In this document: positions 24,029-33,014 of the stretch, piece by piece
Layout: each line of letters begins with the position of its first letter
How positions within the stretch are numbered: the first letter of the stretch is position 1
Assembly: GCA_045545235.1 (NCBI GenBank)
Contig: JAZQAN010000056.1
Coordinates: forward strand, 1 to 64,000
DNA length: 64,000 nt
DNA from: CAZNKU01 sp045545235
Lineage (GTDB): Bacteria; Bacillota; Clostridia; Monoglobales; Firm-18
Direction: 5' to 3'
Made by a program: the position numbers and the translations under genes
The notes under the pieces: model-generated
What the model saw: only the letters and a program-made list of their open reading frames with translations
What the model was told of the DNA's origin: nothing
Databases searched by the model: none

Positions 24029-26902
24029 TTAACCGATATAGAAAGTAAAGTTTTCTATTTTCTTTTCTGACAATCTGTATTTAAGCAATAGTTCAGGACC
24101 TGTAGATGCAGAACCAACACCGGAATTCTTATAGTCAATTCTCACAATTGTTGCATTCTCTTTTTTAACCTCATCAGTATGTTTTGCTGCTGTAAGCCCC
24201 TTTGAGCTATAATGAGAAACGTTAAATTCAAAGCCTGTATCAGACTCAAACTTAAGACCATTTAACATTTCAAGCAGCTTTGTCTGAATATGGTTTCCGT
24301 GTTCCTGAGGCATAATATATTCTACATATTCTCTGTCTGCATTACTTTCATAAAAACCAATCTTTGCATGATGTCGCATATCAATATAGTTATCACCGTC
24401 ACCGCGGCCAAAATACATAAATCTGTCATTGGCATAAGGTGTTTTAAATTCAAAACCAAGACGAGGTAACCAGATGCAATCCTCACGTACATCAGCGTTT
24501 AAAACAACCTTAACGGTACCATCTGCATAAAATGAATAATCTACTTTGAATTTAAGGAAAGGATTATGCCCAACAGCACTAAGAGCACCCATAACAGTTA
24601 CAGTGTTACCCTCTGCTGTACAACTATAGCACTTTGAAAATCCCTTATCAAAGCCTTCAGCAAACTGATTTGCAAACTTATACCATTTGTCAACTATATA
24701 TCTTTCGTTATCTATAGGAGCACGAAATACTGTAAGCTCAACAGGGGCAATCAACTGTTCTACACCGTCTTTTACAATACTTACAAGCTTACCTGTATGT
24801 CTGCATATTGCATAGCTGAAATTTTCACCTGTCACAACAAATCTGTTTTCTGTTTCCGTAACCTGCGCCTTAGCTTCATCTTCCTTTGTTATTTCCGCAC
24901 ACTGTGCGTCAATTACAAGCTGTTCAGTTGCAACCTCATAACCTGTTTTGTCATACAAATAGCAGTTTACAAATGCGCCAAGTTCACAATCCTCAACAAC
25001 CTTACATTCAATTTCCGTAGTCTCCTTTGGTTCAAGGTCAAGTGTAAGATATTTATAGTCAATAATCTCCCCGTCAACTACTGTTTCATATTTAAAAGTA
25101 TATTCATTAAGGTTTGTAAAGTCATAAAGATTTGTAACCTTAATCTTATTGCCTTCAAGTTCAAAACGTGCATATTGATATGCATACTTTGAGTAATATG
25201 AGCCCGACTTAAAGCTTCTGTCGTGTAATACAAGTCCGTCGGAGCAGAAATGTGCATCGTGAGTAAGTTCTCCAAAGTCACCGCCGTACTTAGGCACACC
25301 GTCTACAAGAACACAATGGTCTGCCCATTCCCATATACATCCGCCTATAAGCTTAGGATATTTATATACTATATCCCAGTAATCCACTACATCCCCCGGA
25401 CCATTACCCATTGCGTGAGAATATTCGCACCAGAAAAGTGGCAAAGTCTTATTTTCGTCCTTGGCATAATCCTCTATCAACTCACATCCGCTGTTATCTC
25501 TTGGTTTATCTATTGGTGGATACATACGAGAATACAAATCAGGTCTCCCGTAAAATTCAGGATGCTGTTCACTCGTTCTTGAAGCATCTTCACAGTGAAC
25601 AAGACGTCTTGGGTCTGTTTCTCTTAAATACTTTATCATTGAATAATGATTTTCTCCGTGTCCGCTTTCATTACCGGTTGACCAGCTGAAAATAGAAGTG
25701 TGGTTTTTATCCCTTTCATAGGCACGAACCATTCTTTCCATAAAGGATTCTTCCCATTCAGGGTTTCCGCAGGGCCAGTCGTTGGGGTTTTCCACCATAT
25801 CATAGTTCCAGAATTTAGTTGGTTTTCTTATGGCGAAACCATGAGTTTCAATATCAGTTTCAAGCATTACATAAAAACCAAGCTCGTCACACATATTAAG
25901 AAATTTCGGAGTAGGCGGATAATGAGATGTTCTTATTGTATTGATGTTAAGCTTTTTCATCTGCAAAAGGTCGTACATCAAATCCTCGTCTGTCATATAC
26001 CAACCTCTTGTCGGATGTGTATCGTGGTGGTTTATACCCTTTAGCTTTACAGGTACACCGTTTACACAAAAAGCGGACTCTTCATTTATTGAATATTCCA
26101 CAAATCCTATAGACTGTGTAATTATTTCATCTTTATATTCAAATACCAAATCATAAAGATATGGTTTTTCAGCATTCCATTTTATTGGGTTTTCAACTGT
26201 GAATTCAGCTTTTTTGTCAGCTTCACATTCACCAATAAGTTCCTCACCGTCATAAAGATATATTTTTGCACAACCTTCAAAATCAACAATAATTTTATTG
26301 CCTTCTGTTATAATTTTAATATCCTTTATATGACCTTCGGGACGTGATAAAATATAAACATCACGGAAAATACCATTAAAACGAAAAGCATCCTGGTCTT
26401 CAAGATAGCTTCCGCTACACCATTTTCTTACCTTTGCAAGAACCTTGTTTGTACCTGCCACTACAAAATCGGTAATGTCAAATTCTGCCTGTAAGTGACT
26501 TCCCTGACTGTAGCCTACATATTTGTCATTAATATAAAGCTCAAGATTTGAAGAAGACCCCTCAAATACCATGTAATAGCGTCTTTTACTATCCTTAATT
26601 TCAAATTCACGCATATATATTCCCAAAGGGTTTTCATCCGGAACATAGGGCATATCAACAGGGTATGGATAACGAACATTTGAATAGTTTGGAACATCGT
26701 ATCCGTGCATCTGCCAACAAGATGGTACAGGAATTTTATCCCAGCTTTCTATAACTTTTTCTTCGTTGTAGTCTGCATCATAGTATTTAAAATTCCATTG
26801 CCCGTTCAAAAGCATATATGCTCCTTCATTTTCAGGTATGTAGTACGCTCTTTGAGGCATACGGTTTTCTTCAATGTGATTTAAATCTTCATAAAATCGC
26901 AT
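24029..26902 (-). CDS. Beta-galactosidase, GH2 LacZ type
   Basis: 957 residues covering the full LacZ layout: sugar-binding jelly-roll (about 30-190), Ig-like domain, TIM barrel (about 280-580), second Ig-like domain and the C-terminal Bgal small-chain domain (about 690-957). The acid/base is the Glu of WSTGNESGHGEN (near 411) and the nucleophile the Glu of WCEYSHAMGNG (near 492). GINHHDTHPTRG and TIRTSHYPP are also family signatures. There is no signal peptide, so it should hydrolyse terminal beta-galactose from imported oligosaccharides. It is the second gene of the operon, 14 bases after the GH-A-like gene. GGAGG lies seven bases before the ATG. Specificity other than beta-galactose within GH2 is possible. 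Confidence 0.92.
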   Translation of the reverse strand: MRFYEDLNHIEENRMPQRAYYIPENEGAYMLLNGQWNFKYYDADYNEEKVIESWDKIPVPSCWQMHGYDVPNYSNVRYPYPVDMPYVPDENPLGIYMREFEIKDSKRRYYMVFEGSSSNLELYINDKYVGYSQGSHLQAEFDITDFVVAGTNKVLAKVRKWCSGSYLEDQDAFRFNGIFRDVYILSRPEGHIKDIKIITEGNKIIVDFEGCAKIYLYDGEELIGECEADKKAEFTVENPIKWNAEKPYLYDLVFEYKDEIITQSIGFVEYSINEESAFCVNGVPVKLKGINHHDTHPTRGWYMTDEDLMYDLLQMKKLNINTIRTSHYPPTPKFLNMCDELGFYVMLETDIETHGFAIRKPTKFWNYDMVENPNDWPCGNPEWEESFMERMVRAYERDKNHTSIFSWSTGNESGHGENHYSMIKYLRETDPRRLVHCEDASRTSEQHPEFYGRPDLYSRMYPPIDKPRDNSGCELIEDYAKDENKTLPLFWCEYSHAMGNGPGDVVDYWDIVYKYPKLIGGCIWEWADHCVLVDGVPKYGGDFGELTHDAHFCSDGLVLHDRSFKSGSYYSKYAYQYARFELEGNKIKVTNLYDFTNLNEYTFKYETVVDGEIIDYKYLTLDLEPKETTEIECKVVEDCELGAFVNCYLYDKTGYEVATEQLVIDAQCAEITKEDEAKAQVTETENRFVVTGENFSYAICRHTGKLVSIVKDGVEQLIAPVELTVFRAPIDNERYIVDKWYKFANQFAEGFDKGFSKCYSCTAEGNTVTVMGALSAVGHNPFLKFKVDYSFYADGTVKVVLNADVREDCIWLPRLGFEFKTPYANDRFMYFGRGDGDNYIDMRHHAKIGFYESNADREYVEYIMPQEHGNHIQTKLLEMLNGLKFESDTGFEFNVSHYSSKGLTAAKHTDEVKKENATIVRIDYKNSGVGSASTGPELLLKYRLSEKKIENFTFYIG

Positions 26903-26916
26903 TATTCATCCTCCAT

Positions 26917-28398
26917 TCATTTATATTCAAGTATTTTAACAGATGAAACCTTGTAAAAACCTTCTGCATCCATATATTCTTTTTTTATACCAAGCTTTAT
27001 GGGAAGTTCTCCTTCAACTACCCTGATGGCAATATCATATTCTCCGCCCGGCATATTTTCAGGAAGTGCTGTCCACGTGGTAATGTTTGTAACAGATTCA
27101 TTCATAAACCTTGTGTTATCAAACCCCGATGCCTTGCACACATATGAATTATTTTTATCAGAAAACTTAATTTCAAGGTCATACTTGTTATAGCAAAGAC
27201 CATAACCCATATTTTCCCATTCAAAATTTATTTTAAATTTTACGCCACTATCAGTACAGGTGTTATGGGAAATTGATTTTACAAAATACCAGTACCCAAG
27301 TCGGTTTGCAAGATATTCGGTAATAAACTGATTTTTTTCAAGCCATTCTTCAATATAGCCGTGAAAGCCAGCATATGTGGCATGGCTCCTCTTTGCCGCT
27401 TCTAAAAACTTAAAACCACCGCAACCATCTTCATAAGTGTATGAAGTGATATGTCCTCCCTCCACATCAACAGGTGCCTGCTTGTAAAACATATCAAAAA
27501 GTTCAGGAGTGCTGAGTGTGTGATAATCTCTTTCAAATTTATCAGGACCTGCCATTATAGAGTCGTCACGAATACCCATACCAAGACTCAGGCAATAATC
27601 CCTGACATCACTTTTAAGAGGTGTATCAGCAACTATGTCCTCACGTGTGTTTCCCTCTATTTGATTTACAAAGTCGTCATTCATAAGAACAGGTTTATTT
27701 TTAAAATATTTTGCATGTAAATATGCGTGTTTACGGTGCATATCAAAAAAACCTTTTCTCATACTTCCGCAGGAGGTATGTCCTTCACCCCAACATCCGT
27801 ACGAACCTAAATCCACATATTCAACCCTTGGGTCATTATCAAACTTTTCAGCATATTTTATAATAAACCTTTCAAGATATTCCAAAAACAAAGGGTCGTT
27901 AAAATCAGGCTCCCAGAATTTTTCACAATATTTTTCAGGTTCTGAAAGAATCTCTTCTTTTCTGTATGGGTCATAATGACAATTTTCCCACCACTGTGGG
28001 TCATTTTCATAATAAGGCGGATAAAACGCACCATTACACCCCATTTTATAAAGCCATTCAGGTGTAGCAAAACGCATAATTTCCAAAGTTTCGCTGCAAC
28101 ACATTCTGAGTGCAAAGCGGTAACCTTCCTTACCCCATTCATCCATTATTTCATCTATTTCCGACCAGTCAAAAACACCGGGTTCTTTTTCAACATCTGA
28201 CCAGTCAAACCGAATGTACAAGTGATTAAGCCCCGGAAAATCATGATAATAATTGCCCTTTTCCACACGGTCACGATATTTTGGATTTTTAAGACCATTA
28301 TCCACATAATGCCAATACCAACCTTTATGTGGATTAGACAATATAGTTTTGTCGTCTCTTAAAAGCTTCAAATCTTTAGTTATAATCAAAATTCTCAA
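26917..28398 (-). CDS. GH-A-like TIM-barrel protein with DUF4832-type C-terminus
   Basis: About 493 residues. The N-terminal part resembles clan GH-A barrels: NPHKGWYWHYVDNG, LNHLYIRFDWSDVEKEPGVFDWSEID (as in GH42-like enzymes), YRFALRMCC and VEYVDLGSYGCWGEGH, whose Glu could be catalytic. The last ~120 residues form a beta domain like DUF4832 (FEWENMGYGLCYNKYDLEIKF). The protein has no signal peptide. It is the first gene of the operon and is probably a cytoplasmic glycosidase. No characterised relative is recalled with certainty. The start is TTG at 28398, directly after AAAGGG. A second TTG at 28389 has better spacing to that ribosome site and may be the true start. Confidence 0.72.
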   Translation of the reverse strand: MRILIITKDLKLLRDDKTILSNPHKGWYWHYVDNGLKNPKYRDRVEKGNYYHDFPGLNHLYIRFDWSDVEKEPGVFDWSEIDEIMDEWGKEGYRFALRMCCSETLEIMRFATPEWLYKMGCNGAFYPPYYENDPQWWENCHYDPYRKEEILSEPEKYCEKFWEPDFNDPLFLEYLERFIIKYAEKFDNDPRVEYVDLGSYGCWGEGHTSCGSMRKGFFDMHRKHAYLHAKYFKNKPVLMNDDFVNQIEGNTREDIVADTPLKSDVRDYCLSLGMGIRDDSIMAGPDKFERDYHTLSTPELFDMFYKQAPVDVEGGHITSYTYEDGCGGFKFLEAAKRSHATYAGFHGYIEEWLEKNQFITEYLANRLGYWYFVKSISHNTCTDSGVKFKINFEWENMGYGLCYNKYDLEIKFSDKNNSYVCKASGFDNTRFMNESVTNITTWTALPENMPGGEYDIAIRVVEGELPIKLGIKKEYMDAEGFYKVSSVKILEYK

Positions 28399-28436
28399 CC
28401 CTTTATTTTATAAATATTTAAAATGTACCAATTTTT

Positions 28437-28491
28437 ATTATACAACAAACACCACATTCTTAAAATGTCACAATGTTCTTAAATGATGTCA
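28437..28491 (-). promoter_or_regulatory. Promoter of the glycan operon with two direct-repeat activator sites
   Basis: TATAAT is present on the minus strand at 28437-28442, but the -35 position holds only TTTTAA. Next to it lie two similar direct copies, TTCTTAAAATGTCA (28457-28470) and TTCTTAAATGATGTCA (28476-28491), about two helical turns apart. A weak -35 flanked by direct repeats is the usual arrangement for AraC-type activators, and an AraC gene starts 68 bases further on. Confidence 0.5.
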
Positions 28492-28507
28492 AAAAGTTCG
28501 ATTTTAA

Positions 28508-28536
28508 TTGACAAAAAATTTTTACCGTGATAAAAT
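28508..28536 (+). promoter_or_regulatory. Promoter of the AraC-family gene at 28559
   Basis: TTGACA (28508-28513) and TAAAAT (28531-28536) with 17 bp between and a TG just before the -10 box. Confidence 0.75.
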
Positions 28537-28558
28537 CTTATTTGTGAGGTGATTTAAT

Positions 28559-29386
28559 ATGCGATTTCCCACACTACACAATTCATTGGATAATCAGTTA
28601 GAATTTGAAATCAATTACTGCGGTATGTCAATACATGATGCTTCCTGGTTTGAAGAACGCCAGAAACCCACATATGCAGTATGGGTTGTAAAAAAGGGCA
28701 ATGTCTGTATAGAATACAACAATGATTCATACCTTCTTAACGAAGGGGATGCTTTCTTTTTCAGACCTGAAGTACCATATAAAGCATGGACAGAAACAAA
28801 AGACGGTTGCAATTTTATATACATACTTTTCGATGTATATGTAGGCAGAAGTCTTTCCTCAACAAACATTTTACAAACCGAAGGTATGTTGCTTGCTGCT
28901 CAAATCAGAAATGAAACAGATATAATTTTCAAATGCCTTGAAAATTATACAAACAATTTTCATTTTGCTCTTTTGCACTTGAAATCAGCATCAAGTTTTT
29001 TAATAACAAAAATGATTACAGAGCTTCATACGATTGCAACCTATGTACCTAACTCAAAACACGAAAAACTAAGTAACTTAAGAACGGTAATTGCGTACAT
29101 TGACGAAAATATCAGCAGAGACATTACGGTAAAAGAGCTTGCTGAAATTGTACATATGTCAGAAAAATATTTCATTACATACTTTAAAGAAACTATAGGA
29201 AACACTCCTTTTGCATACATAACCTCAACAAAAATGAAAAAAGCCTATGAATACATAGGTGCAGAAGGCTATTCCATAAAACATACTGCTGAACTCCTGG
29301 GGTATTCAGACCAATATGTTTTTTCAAAGGCGTTTAAACGCACTTATGGTTTTTCACCATCAAGAATACACAGACAAACTAATTAA
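28559..29386 (+). CDS. AraC-family transcriptional regulator
   Basis: 275 residues. An N-terminal cupin-like sensing domain (about 1-150, YLLNEGDAFFFRPEVPYKAWT) is followed by two helix-turn-helix units (about 175-275): ITVKELAEIVHMSEKYFITYFKE and YSIKHTAELLGYSDQYVFSKAFKRTYGFSPS, the AraC signature. It is divergent from the seven-gene glycan operon with a 160-base shared control region, so it is probably the operon's sugar-responsive activator. GTGAGGTGA precedes the ATG. The inducer is unknown. Confidence 0.92.
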   Translation: MRFPTLHNSLDNQLEFEINYCGMSIHDASWFEERQKPTYAVWVVKKGNVCIEYNNDSYLLNEGDAFFFRPEVPYKAWTETKDGCNFIYILFDVYVGRSLSSTNILQTEGMLLAAQIRNETDIIFKCLENYTNNFHFALLHLKSASSFLITKMITELHTIATYVPNSKHEKLSNLRTVIAYIDENISRDITVKELAEIVHMSEKYFITYFKETIGNTPFAYITSTKMKKAYEYIGAEGYSIKHTAELLGYSDQYVFSKAFKRTYGFSPSRIHRQTN

Positions 29387-29395
29387 CTATTATTC

Positions 29396-29424
29396 TTGAC
29401 ACAACTACATTTTGCTGATATTAT
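29396..29424 (+). promoter_or_regulatory. Promoter of the stalk-domain protein gene
   Basis: TTGACA (29396-29401) and TATTAT (29419-29424), 17-bp spacer. Confidence 0.8.
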
Positions 29425-29454
29425 AAAAATAGTAACTATATGGAGGAAAATAAA

Positions 29455-30039
29455 ATGAAAAAATTACTTGCTGTTATTCTGGCACTTACAATGACTCTTT
29501 CATACACAGCATTCGCTGAGGAAGATTTATACGAAGAAGAATATTTCGACGAATCCTATGAAGAACCGGTTTACGAAGAAACCGTTGAAGATACATCTTC
29601 AGAAGAAAGTATTGAAGAAGCTTACGAACCGGAATACGAAGGAGAAAATTACAAACCTGACATTTCTGTTCCTGACAATACAAAAAATGACAAAATCAAA
29701 GTTTATGTAAACAACAAAAGAATTCTTTTTGATACCGACCCAATGCTTGTAAACAGCAGAACTATGGTTCCCGTACGTGCCATCTTTGAAGCTTTGGGTG
29801 CAAAAGTAATGTGGGATAACAATACTCAAACCGCTATAGGTATTATGGGTGACACAACGGTTAAAATAGCTATTGGTCAGTCATACCTTACAAAAAATGG
29901 TGAAGTAATAAATCTTGACTCTCCTGCATTCCTTACATCGGGAAGAACTTACGTTCCTGCAAGAGCAATTGCAGAAAGCTTTAACTGCACGGTTGAATGG
30001 GATAACGACACACGAACAGTTACAATAAAAAGTAAATAA
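29455..30039 (+). CDS. Exported protein with copper amine oxidase N-terminal-like (stalk) domain
   Basis: 194 residues: signal peptide (KLLAVILALTMTLSYTAFA), a very acidic Glu/Tyr-rich linker (about 20-70, EEYFDESYEEPVYEE), then one stalk domain (about 82-193) with the family motifs VNSRTMVPVRAIFEALGAKVMWDNNTQT and TSGRTYVPARAIAESFNCTVEWDNDTRTV. Such domains occur alone or repeated in secreted clostridial proteins and are thought to bind cell wall or polysaccharide. No catalytic part is present. The ATG at 29455 follows TGGAGG. An ATG 15 bases upstream overlaps that site. Confidence 0.87.
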   Translation: MKKLLAVILALTMTLSYTAFAEEDLYEEEYFDESYEEPVYEETVEDTSSEESIEEAYEPEYEGENYKPDISVPDNTKNDKIKVYVNNKRILFDTDPMLVNSRTMVPVRAIFEALGAKVMWDNNTQTAIGIMGDTTVKIAIGQSYLTKNGEVINLDSPAFLTSGRTYVPARAIAESFNCTVEWDNDTRTVTIKSK

Positions 30040-30048
30040 ATACAACAA

Positions 30049-30086
30049 CAGCACACCGATATTATTTCGGTGTGCTGATTCTTTTT
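30049..30086 (+). terminator. Terminator after the stalk-domain gene
   Basis: CAGCACACCGA and TCGGTGTGCTG form a stem of ten or more pairs around ATTAT, with CTTTTT a few bases later. Confidence 0.85.
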
Positions 30087-30135
30087 AAAGTATTCTTATG
30101 GTTCAGACGCTTACAAACCACCCAAACTTAAAGTA

Positions 30136-30702
30136 TTATATCATATTAAGCCAACTGTGAAGTTTCCATATTTCACCTGTATATTCAAAAACCGCAACAG
30201 TGCAATTATTACAACAAACTTGCTTTCTTGGAATATGCATTCCTATTACTACATCCAGCATTTCACGCAACCAGCCTCCATGGGAAAAAATGGCTACATT
30301 TTCACAATTTAAACCTTCCAGCTTCTTCATAAAGGCTACAACTCTGTCATTAAACTCTTTTTTTGCTTCTCCTCCGAAAGCAACATATCCGTTTTTGGCA
30401 ATATCCGCCCGTTGTTCATCTGTCACAACAGAAAGAGGCTTGCCACCTAATGAACCTATGTTGATTTCTCTTAAAAGCTCACAGGTTTCGTATTGACAAC
30501 CGCAAACTGCAATTTCAGCCGTTTCTCTCGCCCTGACAAGATCACTTGAATATACCTTATCAAAAGATACCTGTTTTAAAAAATCACCGGCTTTATTGGC
30601 ATCATCTTTTCCTTTATCCGTAAGATGAACATCAAGCCATCCTGTCCATTTTTCGGCTTTATTTGTTTCACTTTCTCCGTGTCTTATTACATATACTCTC
30701 AT
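30136..30702 (-). CDS. Histidine phosphatase (phosphoglycerate mutase-like) family protein
   Basis: 188 residues. The catalytic motif RHGESETN (about 7-14) and the second histidine in IFSHGGWLREML (about 137-148) are intact, with SSDLVRARETAEIA between them. Family members remove phosphate from small sugar phosphates, vitamin precursors or proteins. CobC- and YhfR-like enzymes are similar, and the true substrate cannot be told. It starts four bases after the stop of the XRE/phosphatase fusion gene, so the two are probably one operon. Confidence 0.87.
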   Translation of the reverse strand: MRVYVIRHGESETNKAEKWTGWLDVHLTDKGKDDANKAGDFLKQVSFDKVYSSDLVRARETAEIAVCGCQYETCELLREINIGSLGGKPLSVVTDEQRADIAKNGYVAFGGEAKKEFNDRVVAFMKKLEGLNCENVAIFSHGGWLREMLDVVIGMHIPRKQVCCNNCTVAVFEYTGEIWKLHSWLNMI

Positions 30703-30706
30703 ATTA

Positions 30707-31726
30707 TCACACTTCTTTTCTGAAACCTTTGTACAAATGAACCATGTTTATATCTTCAAGCATATCCAGGCCGTGAGAGCCGCAATTACCGTCAATTTCG
30801 TGACAACCATGGTCCATTGCAAAGCCAAGTAGAGTATTATGATGCTTCCAGTTATTTCTTACAAGTTCGGTTATCAAGGAGAAAAAGTGGCAATTTATTT
30901 TAAGTTCTGCCAACGCTTCCTTACTTTCCGGACCATATTTATGCATCAAGGCGTCATAATTACCATTGTATATTACAATAAAATCGTGTTCATCACGAAG
31001 AATAACCTCTGCTGCCTTTGCATTCACTGCTGCCGTACCACCTTCTTCAAAGTGGAAATAATCCATATCACGATTAAGATATATTTTGCTTAAGCTGCTA
31101 TTTCCTGATGTGATAATTGCGACTTTTTTTCCGGCACGAATCAAAGCGTCAAAAATAGTGTCTATAGTAATAACAGGCTTCTCATATTTTTGAATACCAT
31201 GAACTTCAGGTTGTGCACCTGTGTACATTGTGCCAAAACAAACAGGTGTTACAGATGGCATAACCGTTGCAAGTGGAATTTTAACTCCGATATTCTTGTT
31301 AACAACATTAAAAAATTCCGCATACTTTATATATATCCACTGTGCAATAGCATCCGGATTATACATAATAACACGGTCTGCTTTTTTTCCGTCAAAAACT
31401 CTGTCAATATAATTTGAAAGCTCACTGTTTGCAGGCGCCGCCTTATTTGGCGGCTCTATCCCCATAGCATAAGCAAGGGCAGCACATATAGTATCTAAAG
31501 AATTTTCGTTTGCAACTGCTTCGGGAGCATCATTAACACCTAAAATTTCATCTGTGGAAACGCCAAGCACTTCCTTAAGAAGTTTTATATTTTCAATTGT
31601 CGGCATTGTCTGATTTGTCTCCCACTGACTGACAGTTTGTCTTGTAACAAACAACAAATTTGCCAATTCATCTTGCGACATTCCTGACTTTTTTCTCAGT
31701 CTCTGAATATTTTCACCAACTGTCAT
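30707..31726 (-). CDS. XRE-type DNA-binding domain fused to an alkaline phosphatase-superfamily domain
   Basis: 339 residues. Residues 1-60 are an XRE helix-turn-helix (GENIQRLRKKSGMSQDELANLL followed by VTRQTVSQWETN). Residues about 105-339 resemble nucleotide pyrophosphatase/phosphodiesterase enzymes. Likely metal and nucleophile positions are present: Asp in YNPDAI, Thr in PSVTPVCFGTMYTG, Asp/His in GNYDALMHKYGP, DHG in MDHGCHE and His in GSHGLD. The domain may therefore be active, or may have become a ligand sensor. The order of modules is unusual for a transcription factor. The ATG at 31726 is chosen because the upstream GTG sits inside the GAGGTGA ribosome site. The promoter at 31747-31775 and the short gap to the phosphatase gene suggest a two-gene unit. 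Confidence 0.8.
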   Translation of the reverse strand: MTVGENIQRLRKKSGMSQDELANLLFVTRQTVSQWETNQTMPTIENIKLLKEVLGVSTDEILGVNDAPEAVANENSLDTICAALAYAMGIEPPNKAAPANSELSNYIDRVFDGKKADRVIMYNPDAIAQWIYIKYAEFFNVVNKNIGVKIPLATVMPSVTPVCFGTMYTGAQPEVHGIQKYEKPVITIDTIFDALIRAGKKVAIITSGNSSLSKIYLNRDMDYFHFEEGGTAAVNAKAAEVILRDEHDFIVIYNGNYDALMHKYGPESKEALAELKINCHFFSLITELVRNNWKHHNTLLGFAMDHGCHEIDGNCGSHGLDMLEDINMVHLYKGFRKEV

Positions 31727-31746
31727 ATAAATCACCTCTATAGTTC

Positions 31747-31775
31747 ATTTTACTATATTGCTTTTTAAAATGCAA
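31747..31775 (-). promoter_or_regulatory. Promoter of the XRE/phosphatase fusion gene
   Basis: Minus strand TTGCAT (31770-31775) and TAAAAT (31747-31752), 17-bp spacer. Upstream lie a CACTTGCGAAGTG hairpin (about 31803-31815) and the perfect palindrome TGCATTAAATGCA (31819-31831), possible binding sites for the encoded DNA-binding protein. Confidence 0.6.
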
Positions 31776-31842
31776 GAATTACACCTTACGTTTGTCAAGC
31801 AACACTTGCGAAGTGACATGCATTAAATGCACACATAAAAAC

Positions 31843-31880
31843 AGGGATTGTAAAAATAGTATTTTACAATCCCTATTTTA
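31843..31880 (-). terminator. Terminator after the Gfo/Idh gene
   Basis: AGGGATTGTAAAA and TTTTACAATCCCT pair around ATAGTA. On the minus strand a T run follows (complement of ATAAAAACA). It belongs to the same arm family as 12894, 51953 and 54604. Confidence 0.85.
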
Positions 31881-31924
31881 AAAGACAAATAATTCTCAAA
31901 ATTATAAACTGATATGCCTTTTTG

Positions 31925-32965
31925 TTAATCCTCAAGCCCAAGTCCGCGTAAATCTGCAACAGTATTATTTTTTTCAGCATCGTATAATTTCCATATTACA
32001 CGAAGACCTGCAAGAGCGGATTTTGCATCTGTAAGAGGCTTTTTGCCATTGATAACACAATCTGCAAAATGAGTAATTTCATGTTGTGTATCTTTGGATT
32101 TTTCTCCATCTCTTTCCCATAGCACTTTATATGTTGTAGGGTTTTCCAAACCACCCGGAACGTGGTCAACAACTGCATCATAAAGCTTTATCTTACCTTC
32201 ATAATGGTCATATTCAAGCATACCTTTTTCAGTCTGAATCTGAAAATCGTATGCCATTCTTGTACCTCTTGCACCCCATGTTGCACCATGATAACCTATT
32301 GCGCCGTTTTCAAAATAGAATATAGCGGCACTTGTACCTTCCTTCATAAGCCAGGGCGTTCCAACCTTTGTACCAAAGTGCATTCCCTTTACAGGTTTAC
32401 CCAGGAACCAAAGCATAATATCAATGTAATGACATCCGTGACTGAATAACTGACCGCCACCAAGTCGTGCATCACTTCTCCATTCATATTTTTCAGTTTT
32501 TGTAAGCTGTTCAGTCCACACAGACATCTGCATAATTTTTCCGTATTCTCCTGAATCAATCAATTCTTTTAGCTTTACAATACCCGGCCAGTAACGAACA
32601 GGATATGCACACATAAGTACAACACCCTCTTCTTCACAGGTTTCCATAAGACTTAGACATTCCTCCTCGGTATTGCAAAGGGGTTTTTCCATAAGAATAT
32701 GTTTTTTATGATGTGCGAAAAACATACCGCATTCATAATGCAAATGATGAGGAAGAACACAAAGTATAGCATCAACTTTATCTACCATAGTTGCATAATC
32801 GGTTGTTATGTATGGGTCATTAAGAACAGATGCAACATCCTCTGCTCTTTCAACAAGAACATCACACACCGCAGTAATTTCAATATTTTCAACAAGATTT
32901 ATTCCCTGGGCATGCTGTTTCATCATACCGCCACAGCCTATAAGCCCAAGTCTGATTTTTTTCAT
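31925..32965 (-). CDS. Gfo/Idh/MocA-family sugar dehydrogenase
   Basis: 346 residues. An N-terminal Rossmann fold has GLIGCGGMMKQHAQG (about 6-20), the Lys-containing motif MEKPLC (about 95-100) and a C-terminal beta-sheet domain with GGGQLFSHGCHYIDIMLWFLG, whose His is in the usual catalytic region. Relatives oxidise or epimerise sugars using NAD(P). It is the last gene of a four-gene sugar operon, 49 bases after the D-lyxose isomerase gene. The natural substrate is not predictable. Confidence 0.9.
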   Translation of the reverse strand: MKKIRLGLIGCGGMMKQHAQGINLVENIEITAVCDVLVERAEDVASVLNDPYITTDYATMVDKVDAILCVLPHHLHYECGMFFAHHKKHILMEKPLCNTEEECLSLMETCEEEGVVLMCAYPVRYWPGIVKLKELIDSGEYGKIMQMSVWTEQLTKTEKYEWRSDARLGGGQLFSHGCHYIDIMLWFLGKPVKGMHFGTKVGTPWLMKEGTSAAIFYFENGAIGYHGATWGARGTRMAYDFQIQTEKGMLEYDHYEGKIKLYDAVVDHVPGGLENPTTYKVLWERDGEKSKDTQHEITHFADCVINGKKPLTDAKSALAGLRVIWKLYDAEKNNTVADLRGLGLED

Positions 32966-33014
32966 TTATCATCTTTCCCTTCTAAAGTTTATATTTTCAT
33001 ATACTCAAAGAACA

